64,000 bases of DNA from an uncultured Clostridia bacterium (GTDB lineage Bacteria; Bacillota; Clostridia; Peptostreptococcales; Anaerovoracaceae): assembly GCA_934281605.1 (NCBI GenBank), contig CAKQXD010000007.1:53866-117865 (forward strand), written 5' to 3'. Within the stretch, counting starts at the first letter, position 1; each line of letters starts with the position of its first letter. The notes under the pieces are model-generated. The model did no database searches and was not told the origin of the DNA. It saw nothing but the letters and a program-made list of their open reading frames with translations. This document shows positions 41,577 to 51,229 of the stretch, one piece after another. Both the position numbers and the translations under genes were made by a program.

Positions 41577-44500
41577 CTATGCTCTATGTCTGCGCCGCAG
41601 ATCCATCACCGGTGCCACGCAACCCATGAGAGCCAGCAGTGCCAGGATCGCCCACAGCTGCATATTGCTGTCGTCTCCCGTGCGAACTACACCGACCTTG
41701 GTATTGGTAACGGTTACCATAGTTGAGTCGCCCTTTTGAACGACACCGCTCTGATTGATATACTCCGGAGAGTTGAATCCTGCCTTCGTATAATCGTCCT
41801 CCTGGATCGTATAATATACGCCTGCCGGAAGCCCTCTCACGCGAACGTAGCTGCCCGCTTTCACATCAAATTCTGCCACGCCATCCTGGAATGTCACATC
41901 ACCAAATGTGCCGTTTAAAGCAACGGTTCCCGCATCAGCGTTACCGTCTTTTAACAGCGTCAGGGTAAAGTGATACTTCTTCTTCGGATCATTCGAACCC
42001 TTGACCTGTTTTGCGATCAGCAGATCCCCGGTCTGTACCGTATTGGTGAGGGTGCTGTGCCAGTCACCGTCTTTCACATCAGCTTCATAGCCCAGTACCG
42101 GAACTTCTTCCACGCTGTACTCTCCGCCTGCGATCGGCAGATTCTTCCAGGTGTACGTCCAGTTGTTTTCCTCATTCAGAGTGACTGACATATTCTCATA
42201 GCGTTCGCCGTTTTTCAGCAGGTACACCTGAATCGCTTTCGGCCTCAGACCATTCTTATCGAAACCATCGCTCCATTTCTTCGTTACCGTGAAGTCGCGT
42301 TCCTTTACCGTAGCGTTATCGAAGCGAACTTCGTCATACTGCTGCGGATCCGTCACCACGCTGGTCACCAGATACTGGCTTCCATCGGACTGAACGTCTA
42401 CGCGAACGGTGAAGACCCTCTTGTCCAGTTTATAGGTGTACGGCTTCACAATGGAAGTCTCCCGGATCTGATAGTAATAGGATCCTTCCACCGGCTTGTT
42501 GCGGTAAGTAATCTTTTTAAAGGTGATCTTGCCGTTTTCATCGTTTGTAGCGGTGTCGAAATAGCCGCCCTCAATAGCCTTGCCATTTTCATCCACCTGC
42601 TGAATCGAGAATTCAAACAGGCCAGCCTTGGTGCAAAGCTCATTGTCCAGGTATTTCCATGCTACCGGAGTGTATTCCGGCACCTTCATGGATTTGATAT
42701 GGCCATGCTGGGTCACCGCATTGATCTCGCCGATATCATCGGTCTTCGTGCTGGTCACCTTGTTTCCGTCGATCCGCAGATCCGCGCTGTTGACCAGTCC
42801 GTCTACACTGGCTCCGCACTCAGTTTCAAACTGCAGATGGAAAATCGGGTACTTGTCCGGATCCAGAATCTGGATAGCCAGAACGCTCCGTTTCTGCGAT
42901 ACTTTATACGCATCTGCCGGAATAGCTTTTCCAGCAGAATCCGTCAGTTTGATACTGCTTAAATCAGCGATAAGTACCGGACTGAGCACATCGGAAACGG
43001 TCACATCCTGCAGCTCCTGCAGTTCTTTTTCCGTATACAGGCTGTACAGGTTCACATCGAAGTCCCATGTCACGATCGGATTGCCGTTTTCCGCTTTTTT
43101 CGTGATCACCTTGCCGCTCTTGGTCAGCGGCTTATCCACCTCGATGGTTCCGCTCTTGCTGTCGCTGTCCACTGCTCCATCCGCCGAAGCAACATGGAAC
43201 GCATTCTTCAGCGTGAGCACCTTGCCTTCCTCGCCGCCTGCAGCCAGGTAAGTATCCCGGTCGATGCGAGCGGAATAAGTCACGGTCACTTCCGTATCCT
43301 TCGGAAGCTTGTCAAAGGTCAGCTGGAAGGAATCATTTTCTACGGTAAGTTTTGCACCATCCGGCAGAGTATCCTTCGTATAGTGTTTTGCCTCATCCTT
43401 GCCTGTCTTGACCGTAATAGCAAAGTCACTCATCGTGAGGGCTTTCTGCACGGCTTCATCGGCAGGATCCGCTGCCGCCTTATCCTGTAATGTAAAGTTC
43501 TCGCGTCCGGCATTTCCGGTCTTTCCGGTTACGGACCACAATGTGGTGGACGTATCCTCTCCATCTGCACCGTTGCCTTTGTAAGTCTTCTCAGCCTTCA
43601 CAGGGATCTCCGGCTTGAAATCACTGCCGGCCGAAGCCTCAGAACTGGAATCTCCACGCTCCATGACAGCGCTGTTCTGCAGCTTTGCAGAATCCCCTGC
43701 CTGGCCGCCACCTGCAATATAGGCATCCTGATCCAGCACCGTATCGTAATCCACCGTGTAGTCCTGTCCGGCATCCAGCACCTTGTGAGTATCTGTATTC
43801 CGGATCGTCACGTTCAGATCTCGACCATCAGCCTTGATAGTCAGGTTTCCTTCCGTCCAGCCGTCCGCCTGCAGTTTCTGGTTCTTATAGATCACCTTAT
43901 CGTCCTGTTTGATCACGATGCTGTCCGGATCGATCTGCAAAGCCGCCTCCGCGGCCTTTTTGATTCGAGCGTCATCGACGGCAATAGAAACATGGTCTGT
44001 CAACGCGATCTTCTTATTCTGTCCAAAGCCCGTATTGACTTTCAGTCTCCAGGAAGACTTACCAGCCGACGGCGTCGATCCTGCCAGAGATTTCTGAAGA
44101 CCGTCTTCCAGGATCTCAATATGATTTCCGCTTTCTTCTTTCTTGGCTTCCTTATCATTGTATACCACGTTCTTCATGGTCGTCTGGATCGTGCAGTCCG
44201 GATACAGATCTGCGATTTCCTCATAGAAAGCTTCCCAGTCGGTTTCCGTATCATAGGTTGCCGCCAGATAGCGATTCCGCTCCAGCCTGTCCACTTTGAC
44301 CTCGAACCCAACGGTCATTCCGCCCTGCTCCGGCTGTCTGGTCTTGATAGTCAGATCATGCTCTTTGCCAGAAGCATCCGTTACTTTCTTTGTTTCGGTC
44401 TTCTGTGGATCTGTTCCTTTGAAAGAAAGCTCTGACTCATGAAGCAGATCCCCTGCAGAAAGCTGCAGATCACTTCCATCCGGTTTTGTATCGGTATAAT

Positions 44501-47500
44501 ATACCTTGATCTTTTCAAACTTCGTATGCTTTTCCAACAGATAGCAGATCCGACTGCGAAGTTCTTCTTTCTGTGCATCGTCTGCGATCTCGCTCAGTTT
44601 TACGATTTCTCCGGTTTTCGGATCCCGGTATGTAAATTCCGTGAGATCGTACTGTCCTGCATCCTGCAAGGTAATGGTCGTATCGTCCTTGCCTTTGGTG
44701 CCCGTCCAGTCATAGATCAGCCAGGATGATCTGCTGGTATCAGAAGTGCTGGATATTCTGGATTTCCACACCAGTTCATCGGCCAGGAATTCCGCCTTGA
44801 CTCCCGCTCCACAGTCCACCTTGAGCACCATATCCTTAGCTGCCTTTGCTTTACTCTTCGCCTTTTTCAAAGACTGGGTGTCCGGATCACTGGAACCATA
44901 TGGGATCGCTGCTTCTCCGCCGTTGTTGATGGCCAGGTTTCCGCCATGATACCACTTGCTGTCGCGGAAGCCGTCCTTGCCATCCATAACGATCTCCGTA
45001 TCATAGGTAATAGAAATCTTTGTATCGGCAGGGACTTTGGAACCGTCTGCACGTTTTACCACAGCCCGGAACATGGATCCCGGATGCTCCGTAAATTCCT
45101 CCAGAGGTTTGTAAATGAAGTCTACGACCCATCCGCTCTCAGCCTTGCCGCTCCATCGTCCGTCACGAACGCCGCCGGAATAGATTTCCTGTGCTTTATC
45201 AAATCCCGGACCAGAAACAGTGATTTTCACGTTTTTCACATCGACAGCCTTGTTCAGTGCCTGCAAAGCTTCGCGGTCAGACTCAGTGTAAGTCTTCTCA
45301 CCACTTCCGTTAGAACCGCTGTCGGTGTAGCCCGACAGGAAGTCCTCGATGGAAACGTAATCGGTCGCCGTATAGCCTACCTGTGTATCCAGACGGTATC
45401 CGGCTCCATATCCACCTTCCGCTTCATTCTTTTTCGGGGCTCTCGTCACCGCTTTATCCATAGCCAGGGAAGCCACGATATTCCGTTTGACCGTCGTACT
45501 CTGCGGCGGCTGCGCGGCTCCATCCCAGCTGGAGCTGGAGGCGCCATTTTTCATCTGCAGCTCATACACCGTATTCTCCTGACCAGTCTCTTTTTCTGCC
45601 GCTTTGCAAAAAGCCTTCTGGTCAAAGGATGTGCTGTAAACAGCCTCCAGATTATAGACATTTTTCAATCCATCGATCTTGATATCAAAGCCGTCCTCCA
45701 TATTGCCTTGGTAGGTAAGTGTCAGAGTGAGCTTGTCCTTCGTAAATGTCGCCTGATGATTTTCAGCGTCCTCCGCCTTTTTCAAGTCAGCCGCTTTCAG
45801 ATCGAACAGCGTTCCGCTGGTCCCCGGACCGTTGGCTGTTATTTTCAGAGCCTTCAATTTCGTATAGGCTGCCGGATTGACCGTCAGTTTACTGTTTTCC
45901 TTTCCGGTTGCAGTAGAATCCACCATATCATCGTGAGCGGACCAGGTTCCACTGTAAAATCCGGTGTAGGTACTGCCGATCAGACTGCTTCCGGTCTGGC
46001 TCTGACTGACTCCATAAGAGGATGCAGTAAATTTCCACGTATCCTGAATCGATGCCGTATCCGTATCATCATCCGTTTCCAGCTTCGTATCAGACAGAGA
46101 CTTGCTCAAAGGCATCCATGGCATTTTGCCGGTCGCCTTGACCTTGAACGGGAAGAGCCCATAATATCCTCCCCCATTGCCCCACTCGGTAACATCTCCT
46201 GCATTAGCAATCAGCTCTGCCTGGCAAGTGGATGCAGTATTTACGGTTCCATTGTCTACTCTGGTAAAGAAACCAACGCAGGTATGTTTGCCATCATACT
46301 TCGATATACGTCCATAAGTGGCGTTGTAATTGTACTGGGAAGGTGCACTGGATCCGATAAAGTAAACATTTCCGCCTGAATTGGAACTCATCGTGGTCCC
46401 CGGGGTATTCTCTTTGATCGTAGCGCCGGTCAACAAATTAAAATTTGTTTTGCTGCTACCGAACTGACTCCATCCTCCGCCAGAAGTTTTATAGAAAATC
46501 CCACTTGCCGGTAATAGCTGCCCGTCGATATCCTTACGCGGATCGCTGCTGAACGATTCACCTATCAACAGTGTCTGCCCTTGCGAAACCTTTACATAAA
46601 ACATGGACGTATTCCAGTTGCTCCAGTTTTCTGTATTACAGTCGAATTCCCAGAAAATCGTCTTATCATCGATCCAGCGTCCCGTCATAACAGACGCCTG
46701 TTCTCTGCCGAACCCGTAGCCACTATAGCAGACAGATGCCTGGCTATAATCCGGAGCTTTTCCATATACAGTGTTGGAAGACAGCATGGAATCCGTTGTA
46801 CTTCCACCTGTACTCTTATCTTCCGTGATCACACTGCCGTGACTTTGTTTAAATTCCAGATCGACATTCTGATCCGGTGCATTGAACACATGGACCTTCC
46901 AGCTGGCCGGCTGTGCCGAATCTGTACCGCCACCGGAAGGTCGGTTCGCTGTCACCAGCTGTCTCCAGCCATTAGATCCATAATTTTTCTGTGCTGTTGC
47001 TCTCGTATCAGGGTCGATGATCACGTAGATATACCGGCCATTCACTTTATTACTGCTCCTGTAAAGCAGCAGTTGTTTGCTGGAATCCATTCCGGCAAAA
47101 ACCTGTTTCAGCTGATACTGCAATGCCAGATCCGACTGATCGAACACATTCTGCAAATAGGAAGAGTTCGCAACACCTGCCTGGATTTCCGAATAGGTTC
47201 GTGGACCATAGAAGTTCCAGGAAGTGGCGTCACCGATCTGGAATTTCTGGAATGACGCAGAACTTCCTACCAGCGAACTCCCAGCTTCAAAAAACGAATA
47301 ATTGTTACAATAGTAGTTGGTACTGGTATCATTCGTATATTCATAATGATTGCTGCCCGGATAATACCGGTGCTGCGGTGTAAACTCCATCCAGAAATAG
47401 TTTCCTGAATAACTGCCATTATTGTACGCCTCAAAAGAACTCTTGATGGAGTTAGGCATTCCCTCGTACTGCTTGTCGTTATACTGTACGGAATCGTTAA

Positions 47501-49031
47501 AGTATTTGTAACCACTGTTGGGTCTGCCAAAAGTTTTACCAATTCCTGAATTCGCAGTCACCGTCTTCCCGTTCTCATCTGCGCTGGTCATGGTCGCTTC
47601 GGCAGTATATCCCTTCCCTGCAATATCATAGTTATCATAGATCTGAGAAGTAAAAATGAACTCATATTTTTCAACACCTGCATCCAACGCCGCAGGATCG
47701 CTGCTTCCCGAATTGTTTCCGGCACTGCTTCCATTGCTCACCAGTCCGCACATATCGATATACAACGTATCTACCAGAGAACATCTGCCGGAACGCTCTA
47801 CAATGGATTCCTCATTATTGTAGTCCGATTCGTCCAGGTAGGCCGTGCAGAAAATCCCCCTGCCTTTCTCTTTATCATAGGTAATGGTCGGGTCATAGGT
47901 ATCACTTTCCCTGTAATAGGAATATGCATTGCTGTTCATGCGATACGGCTTTAACGTTTCCGTCTTGCCGTTTTTATAAGTGATTTTTATGGAAGACATC
48001 TTGATAACGTCTTCCGCGTTGTTGCCGCCTTTATCGGCCAGCATAGCACTTCCCTTATCAAATTTCACCTTGATCCGCTTAGCGTCCAGCTTCTGGTCAT
48101 CATCAGTCAAAGTCAGTGTCCAGTCGATCTTATCCTTGCTGTCTTTATTGTCGGAAGCTCTCAGGCTCAAACGCTCCGAAGACGTTTCCGGTTCGTCCGG
48201 CTTCGGGGTGACTGTGAAATGCAGCGCTCCGCCCGGTACAAAATCCACTGTACATTCTTCCCCCTGCTTCAGATCCTTTGACACCGTAACACCATACTGG
48301 AATCCTCCGGAAATCTCCAGGTCATCCTCTACGTTTTCAAACTGCATCTGGAGCTGATATCCATCATCAATGGAATAGATCCCGCCTGTGCAGTCAACAT
48401 CTCCATCCCGAAAGAAAATCACAGGCTCATCTGGATCCACCAGCTTCTTGCCGTTTTTATCTTTCTCTACCGGAACCAGAGCAGATGGCAGATCCATATA
48501 GTAAACAGTATTTTCCTGCACGCCCTTCTTCCCATCGTGCTCTATGATTTCAGCCATGCGGAAGTTGACTTGCAATCCGGCGCCCAGATCAACCGTGCCG
48601 CCTTTGCCACCCTCACTTTTCGGCTTATAGTAAGTGTTCTGCTTTTTCTTCGGATCATTGGTATCCACGATCCTGTCCTTGCTGTCATACAGCGTCGTAT
48701 AACACAAGGAATTTCCATCTTTATCCTGTGCGATGATCGAGCTTAACGAAGCCTTCGTTTGCGTATCGTTCAGCTCTCTCTTATCCTGCTGTTGTGTTTT
48801 TGTCTCAGCCTTATCGGTACGCTCCGTATCGTCTTTGTTTTCCGACTTCTGCTGCGCATCCCGAGAGGTATCCTTCTGCTCCGTCTGAGTTTCAGCTGGC
48901 TGTGACTGCTGCGTTTCCTGCTTGTCCACCGCCCCTTCCAGAGCAGTTACCGAAGCAGGAAAAAAACAGGTCATCAGCATTAAAACGCACAGCGTTAAGC
49001 TAAGACCTGTTTTCCAGTTTTTCTTTTTCAT
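41577..49031 (-). CDS. Giant multidomain surface adhesin (2484 residues)
   Basis: The protein has a signal peptide (about 1-31), a Gln/Glu/Lys-rich low-complexity spacer (about 33-90), a large N-terminal region (about 100-1000) rich in Ser, Gly, Tyr and Asn, a middle region built of repeating pilin-type beta units (phrases such as AxYDTETDW and VSIEDF or VSIAVDD recur), then a FctA/Spy0128-like domain (about 2125-2240), a Cna-B domain (about 2244-2333, FTVTKKWSDGFDKNG), a further isopeptide-type domain (about 2333-2445), and a sorting region GVVRTGDDS, one membrane helix and RRRHRA. It departs from LPXTG. No sortase is nearby. It should be displayed on the cell wall as an adhesin; host-cell or biofilm binding is inference. 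Confidence 0.88.
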   Translation of the reverse strand: MKKKNWKTGLSLTLCVLMLMTCFFPASVTALEGAVDKQETQQSQPAETQTEQKDTSRDAQQKSENKDDTERTDKAETKTQQQDKRELNDTQTKASLSSIIAQDKDGNSLCYTTLYDSKDRIVDTNDPKKKQNTYYKPKSEGGKGGTVDLGAGLQVNFRMAEIIEHDGKKGVQENTVYYMDLPSALVPVEKDKNGKKLVDPDEPVIFFRDGDVDCTGGIYSIDDGYQLQMQFENVEDDLEISGGFQYGVTVSKDLKQGEECTVDFVPGGALHFTVTPKPDEPETSSERLSLRASDNKDSKDKIDWTLTLTDDDQKLDAKRIKVKFDKGSAMLADKGGNNAEDVIKMSSIKITYKNGKTETLKPYRMNSNAYSYYRESDTYDPTITYDKEKGRGIFCTAYLDESDYNNEESIVERSGRCSLVDTLYIDMCGLVSNGSSAGNNSGSSDPAALDAGVEKYEFIFTSQIYDNYDIAGKGYTAEATMTSADENGKTVTANSGIGKTFGRPNSGYKYFNDSVQYNDKQYEGMPNSIKSSFEAYNNGSYSGNYFWMEFTPQHRYYPGSNHYEYTNDTSTNYYCNNYSFFEAGSSLVGSSASFQKFQIGDATSWNFYGPRTYSEIQAGVANSSYLQNVFDQSDLALQYQLKQVFAGMDSSKQLLLYRSSNKVNGRYIYVIIDPDTRATAQKNYGSNGWRQLVTANRPSGGGTDSAQPASWKVHVFNAPDQNVDLEFKQSHGSVITEDKSTGGSTTDSMLSSNTVYGKAPDYSQASVCYSGYGFGREQASVMTGRWIDDKTIFWEFDCNTENWSNWNTSMFYVKVSQGQTLLIGESFSSDPRKDIDGQLLPASGIFYKTSGGGWSQFGSSKTNFNLLTGATIKENTPGTTMSSNSGGNVYFIGSSAPSQYNYNATYGRISKYDGKHTCVGFFTRVDNGTVNTASTCQAELIANAGDVTEWGNGGGYYGLFPFKVKATGKMPWMPLSKSLSDTKLETDDDTDTASIQDTWKFTASSYGVSQSQTGSSLIGSTYTGFYSGTWSAHDDMVDSTATGKENSKLTVNPAAYTKLKALKITANGPGTSGTLFDLKAADLKKAEDAENHQATFTKDKLTLTLTYQGNMEDGFDIKIDGLKNVYNLEAVYSTSFDQKAFCKAAEKETGQENTVYELQMKNGASSSSWDGAAQPPQSTTVKRNIVASLAMDKAVTRAPKKNEAEGGYGAGYRLDTQVGYTATDYVSIEDFLSGYTDSGSNGSGEKTYTESDREALQALNKAVDVKNVKITVSGPGFDKAQEIYSGGVRDGRWSGKAESGWVVDFIYKPLEEFTEHPGSMFRAVVKRADGSKVPADTKISITYDTEIVMDGKDGFRDSKWYHGGNLAINNGGEAAIPYGSSDPDTQSLKKAKSKAKAAKDMVLKVDCGAGVKAEFLADELVWKSRISSTSDTSRSSWLIYDWTGTKGKDDTTITLQDAGQYDLTEFTYRDPKTGEIVKLSEIADDAQKEELRSRICYLLEKHTKFEKIKVYYTDTKPDGSDLQLSAGDLLHESELSFKGTDPQKTETKKVTDASGKEHDLTIKTRQPEQGGMTVGFEVKVDRLERNRYLAATYDTETDWEAFYEEIADLYPDCTIQTTMKNVVYNDKEAKKEESGNHIEILEDGLQKSLAGSTPSAGKSSWRLKVNTGFGQNKKIALTDHVSIAVDDARIKKAAEAALQIDPDSIVIKQDDKVIYKNQKLQADGWTEGNLTIKADGRDLNVTIRNTDTHKVLDAGQDYTVDYDTVLDQDAYIAGGGQAGDSAKLQNSAVMERGDSSSEASAGSDFKPEIPVKAEKTYKGNGADGEDTSTTLWSVTGKTGNAGRENFTLQDKAAADPADEAVQKALTMSDFAITVKTGKDEAKHYTKDTLPDGAKLTVENDSFQLTFDKLPKDTEVTVTYSARIDRDTYLAAGGEEGKVLTLKNAFHVASADGAVDSDSKSGTIEVDKPLTKSGKVITKKAENGNPIVTWDFDVNLYSLYTEKELQELQDVTVSDVLSPVLIADLSSIKLTDSAGKAIPADAYKVSQKRSVLAIQILDPDKYPIFHLQFETECGASVDGLVNSADLRIDGNKVTSTKTDDIGEINAVTQHGHIKSMKVPEYTPVAWKYLDNELCTKAGLFEFSIQQVDENGKAIEGGYFDTATNDENGKITFKKITYRNKPVEGSYYYQIRETSIVKPYTYKLDKRVFTVRVDVQSDGSQYLVTSVVTDPQQYDEVRFDNATVKERDFTVTKKWSDGFDKNGLRPKAIQVYLLKNGERYENMSVTLNEENNWTYTWKNLPIAGGEYSVEEVPVLGYEADVKDGDWHSTLTNTVQTGDLLIAKQVKGSNDPKKKYHFTLTLLKDGNADAGTVALNGTFGDVTFQDGVAEFDVKAGSYVRVRGLPAGVYYTIQEDDYTKAGFNSPEYINQSGVVQKGDSTMVTVTNTKVGVVRTGDDSNMQLWAILALLALMGCVAPVMDLRRRHRA

Positions 49032-49065
49032 TCCATAACTCCTTCGTATCTACCCATAACAAGTA

Positions 49066-49093
49066 CGCTATCCCCCGTATTTAGGGGGGTGCG
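49066..49093 (-). promoter_or_regulatory. Leader hairpin of the adhesin gene
   Basis: CCCCC (49072-49076) and GGGGG (49084-49089 region) form a strong stem, extended by CGC/GCG. It lies 35 bases upstream of the adhesin ATG, after a -10-like TACAAT (minus strand, 49105-49100), with no T run. A role in translation control is plausible. Confidence 0.45.
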
Positions 49094-49189
49094 TTTGTTA
49101 TTGTACCACGTATAGAATAAATAGAAAAGGGGAGTTTGATAATTTTTGTCCAATACGAATATTCAAACTTTTCTGAAGTGAAATCCGGA

Positions 49190-50095
49190 TTACTCCGATC
49201 TAATATGTTCTTGCAGCGCCTCTAAATAGGATCGGCCGTACCGGCTGCGGATGGAATCCTTACGCGTCACCGTACCGATCCGCATCGTACAGTCGGACGC
49301 CAGAGGCTTTGCAGTAATATTCTCTCCGTTCAGCTCAGCGTCCAGCACCCCGGAACATACGGTAAAGCCGTTCAGCCCGATCAGAAGATTGAACAGCGTA
49401 GCCCGGTCTCGCACCATGATGTTCTTCGGCAGCTCCAGCATGCTGAGAAACTCCTCCGAAAAGTAAAAAGAATTATGCTTGCCCTGCTCAAAGACCAGAT
49501 AAGGATAGGGCTGCAGATCCGCCACCGTCAGAATATCCTTTCCCGCTAGCGGATGACGGTTGGAAAGAAACACATGAGGCTTAGCTACGAACAGTTCCTC
49601 AAATTTCAGGTCGCTTTTCTGTATCAGTTTCTTCAAAACCGCCTCATTATCTTCGCTGAGATACAGGATGCCGATCTCGCTTCTGCCCAGCGAAACGTCC
49701 TCAATGATTTCATACGTCTGAGTCTCCCGCAATGTGAAACTGTAGGAATCCGCATCGTACTTGCGGATCACGTCCACAAAGGCGTTGACAGCAAAGGAAT
49801 AATGCTGGCACGATACCGAAAAATGCGGTTTTTGATATCCCTCGCCTTTAAAGTGCTCCGTCATGAGATCGCTCTGCTCAAGGATCTGCCTCGCATAGGA
49901 AAGGAGCACCTCTCCGTCCCGCGTCACTTCCACGCCTTTATTGGACCTGCTAAACGCAGTGACACCCATCTCTTCTTCTATACTGCGGATCGCCGACGTC
50001 AGGCTGGGCTGTGCGATAAACAGCCGCTCCGCTGCTTCCGTAATACTGCCACATTCTGCTACCATAACCAGGTATCGAAGCTGCTGCAAAGTCAT
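49190..50095 (-). CDS. LysR family transcriptional regulator
   Basis: This 301-residue regulator has the LysR winged helix (1-60; MTLQQLRYLVMVAECGSITEAAERLFIAQPSLTSAIRSIEEEMG) and the periplasmic-binding-like effector domain (about 90-295). The effector is unknown. LysR proteins usually control an adjacent gene; the candidate is yoaK immediately upstream on the same strand (17 bases). Confidence 0.93.
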   Translation of the reverse strand: MTLQQLRYLVMVAECGSITEAAERLFIAQPSLTSAIRSIEEEMGVTAFSRSNKGVEVTRDGEVLLSYARQILEQSDLMTEHFKGEGYQKPHFSVSCQHYSFAVNAFVDVIRKYDADSYSFTLRETQTYEIIEDVSLGRSEIGILYLSEDNEAVLKKLIQKSDLKFEELFVAKPHVFLSNRHPLAGKDILTVADLQPYPYLVFEQGKHNSFYFSEEFLSMLELPKNIMVRDRATLFNLLIGLNGFTVCSGVLDAELNGENITAKPLASDCTMRIGTVTRKDSIRSRYGRSYLEALQEHIRSE

Positions 50096-50112
50096 AAGAC
50101 GCCTCCTTTTCT

Positions 50113-50829
50113 CTAATCTCCTGTAAAATCGTATTCTTTGTCCTCTTCCGCTTCATCTTCCCGGCGAATGATCATCAAAATGCAAGCGATGATCAGCAGG
50201 ATCACGGAAAAATGCAGTGCATGTCTGCCGAAATGCCTGATGAAAATACTCTCTATGATCGCCCCCAGCATAAAGAAAAAAATCACACCAAAATACACAA
50301 TGGCTTTTTTCATATACTGTTTCTGATGGGTCTGCATATATTTATCGAAATTGTATGTACCGCTTCGCAGGTTGCCGATGCACATGGTGGTCGCAATACC
50401 ATTGCCCCGGAAGGAACGGAACGTCTCCACCTGCATGCCGCACGCCAGCGAAATCAGCATGTTGGCCAGGTCATTCTGCGACTGTGGGATCCAGCATACA
50501 GCAAATAAAAGCACGATTTCTCCCACCAGCACGATCTGCCTCCAGTGCACATGCACATCCTGGATCTTGCTGCGAATGAAGTCGGCCAGAATGATCCCCA
50601 CCGTGAATGTGATCACCGGCCAGAAATATTTCATAGCTTCTGCAAAGTCCCCGCCCGCGGCGTTCACTCCAAACAGGAGCATATTGCCCGTCTGAGCGTT
50701 TGCAAAGACCTCTCCCCGGTACAAATAGGAATAGGCGTCCATGCACCCTCCAGAGAGGGCCAGAACTAAATTTACCACTGCAGATTCTGACATCTGTACT
50801 TTTTTCTGCATTACCATCTTTTCTGTCAT
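50113..50829 (-). CDS. YoaK family membrane protein (DUF1275)
   Basis: This 238-residue protein has six hydrophobic helices and the DUF1275 signatures: LSGGCMDAYSYLYRGEVFANAQTGNM near the N-terminus and GNGIATTMCIGNLRSGTYNF in the middle. A charged Asp/Glu-rich tail follows. Function is unknown; often regulated by a nearby LysR-type protein, as here. The start may be one of several in-frame ATG codons near 50829. Confidence 0.9.
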   Translation of the reverse strand: MTEKMVMQKKVQMSESAVVNLVLALSGGCMDAYSYLYRGEVFANAQTGNMLLFGVNAAGGDFAEAMKYFWPVITFTVGIILADFIRSKIQDVHVHWRQIVLVGEIVLLFAVCWIPQSQNDLANMLISLACGMQVETFRSFRGNGIATTMCIGNLRSGTYNFDKYMQTHQKQYMKKAIVYFGVIFFFMLGAIIESIFIRHFGRHALHFSVILLIIACILMIIRREDEAEEDKEYDFTGD

Positions 50830-50869
50830 CTACCTCTTTTCTGCTGTCGTATCATGATCGCCGAACGTA

Positions 50870-51226
50870 CTATTCCGCCATAAACTGTACGGAAACCCCA
50901 GCCGGATCCTTTGTAAAGAAAAAGTGCACGCCCGGCATCGGAGAAATCACCGGCGTCACGTCAAATCCCGCTTCCATAAGGCTGTTCTGCTTGCCCTCCA
51001 GGTCCTCCGTCGGAAATCCCACGGACAGGTATTCACTTCCGGAATGATCCGCTTCCGGATTCTCAATGACCTCGATCTTCGTATCCTTCGGTCCAGCCGC
51101 CAGAAACACCAGGTTCTTGCCTTTCTCCCGCATGTCCTGCTGGATCGTCAGTCCCACATGCTCCTGAAAAAATGCGATTTCTTCCTCGAAATTTTTTGTT
51201 TGAATTGTTACGTGTAGTAGTTTCAT
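50870..51226 (-). CDS. VOC-family (glyoxalase/bleomycin-resistance) protein
   Basis: This 118-residue protein shows the vicinal oxygen chelate fold: KLLHVTIQTKNFEEEIAFFQEHVGLTIQQDM (metal-ligand His5), IEVIENPEADHSGSEYLSVGF, HFFFTKDPAGVSVQFMAE (end-ligand Glu). It could be a glyoxalase-like isomerase; substrate unknown. It lies 3 bases after the AlbA_2/ATPase gene and may be the last gene of that transcript. Confidence 0.88.
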   Translation of the reverse strand: MKLLHVTIQTKNFEEEIAFFQEHVGLTIQQDMREKGKNLVFLAAGPKDTKIEVIENPEADHSGSEYLSVGFPTEDLEGKQNSLMEAGFDVTPVISPMPGVHFFFTKDPAGVSVQFMAE

Positions 51227-51229
51227 GGT

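Noticed and set aside
49066..49130. c-di-GMP riboswitch ahead of the adhesin
   Set aside because: The conserved GGG-ACGCA-AAGCC and GGUAGCGGGG type sequences are absent.
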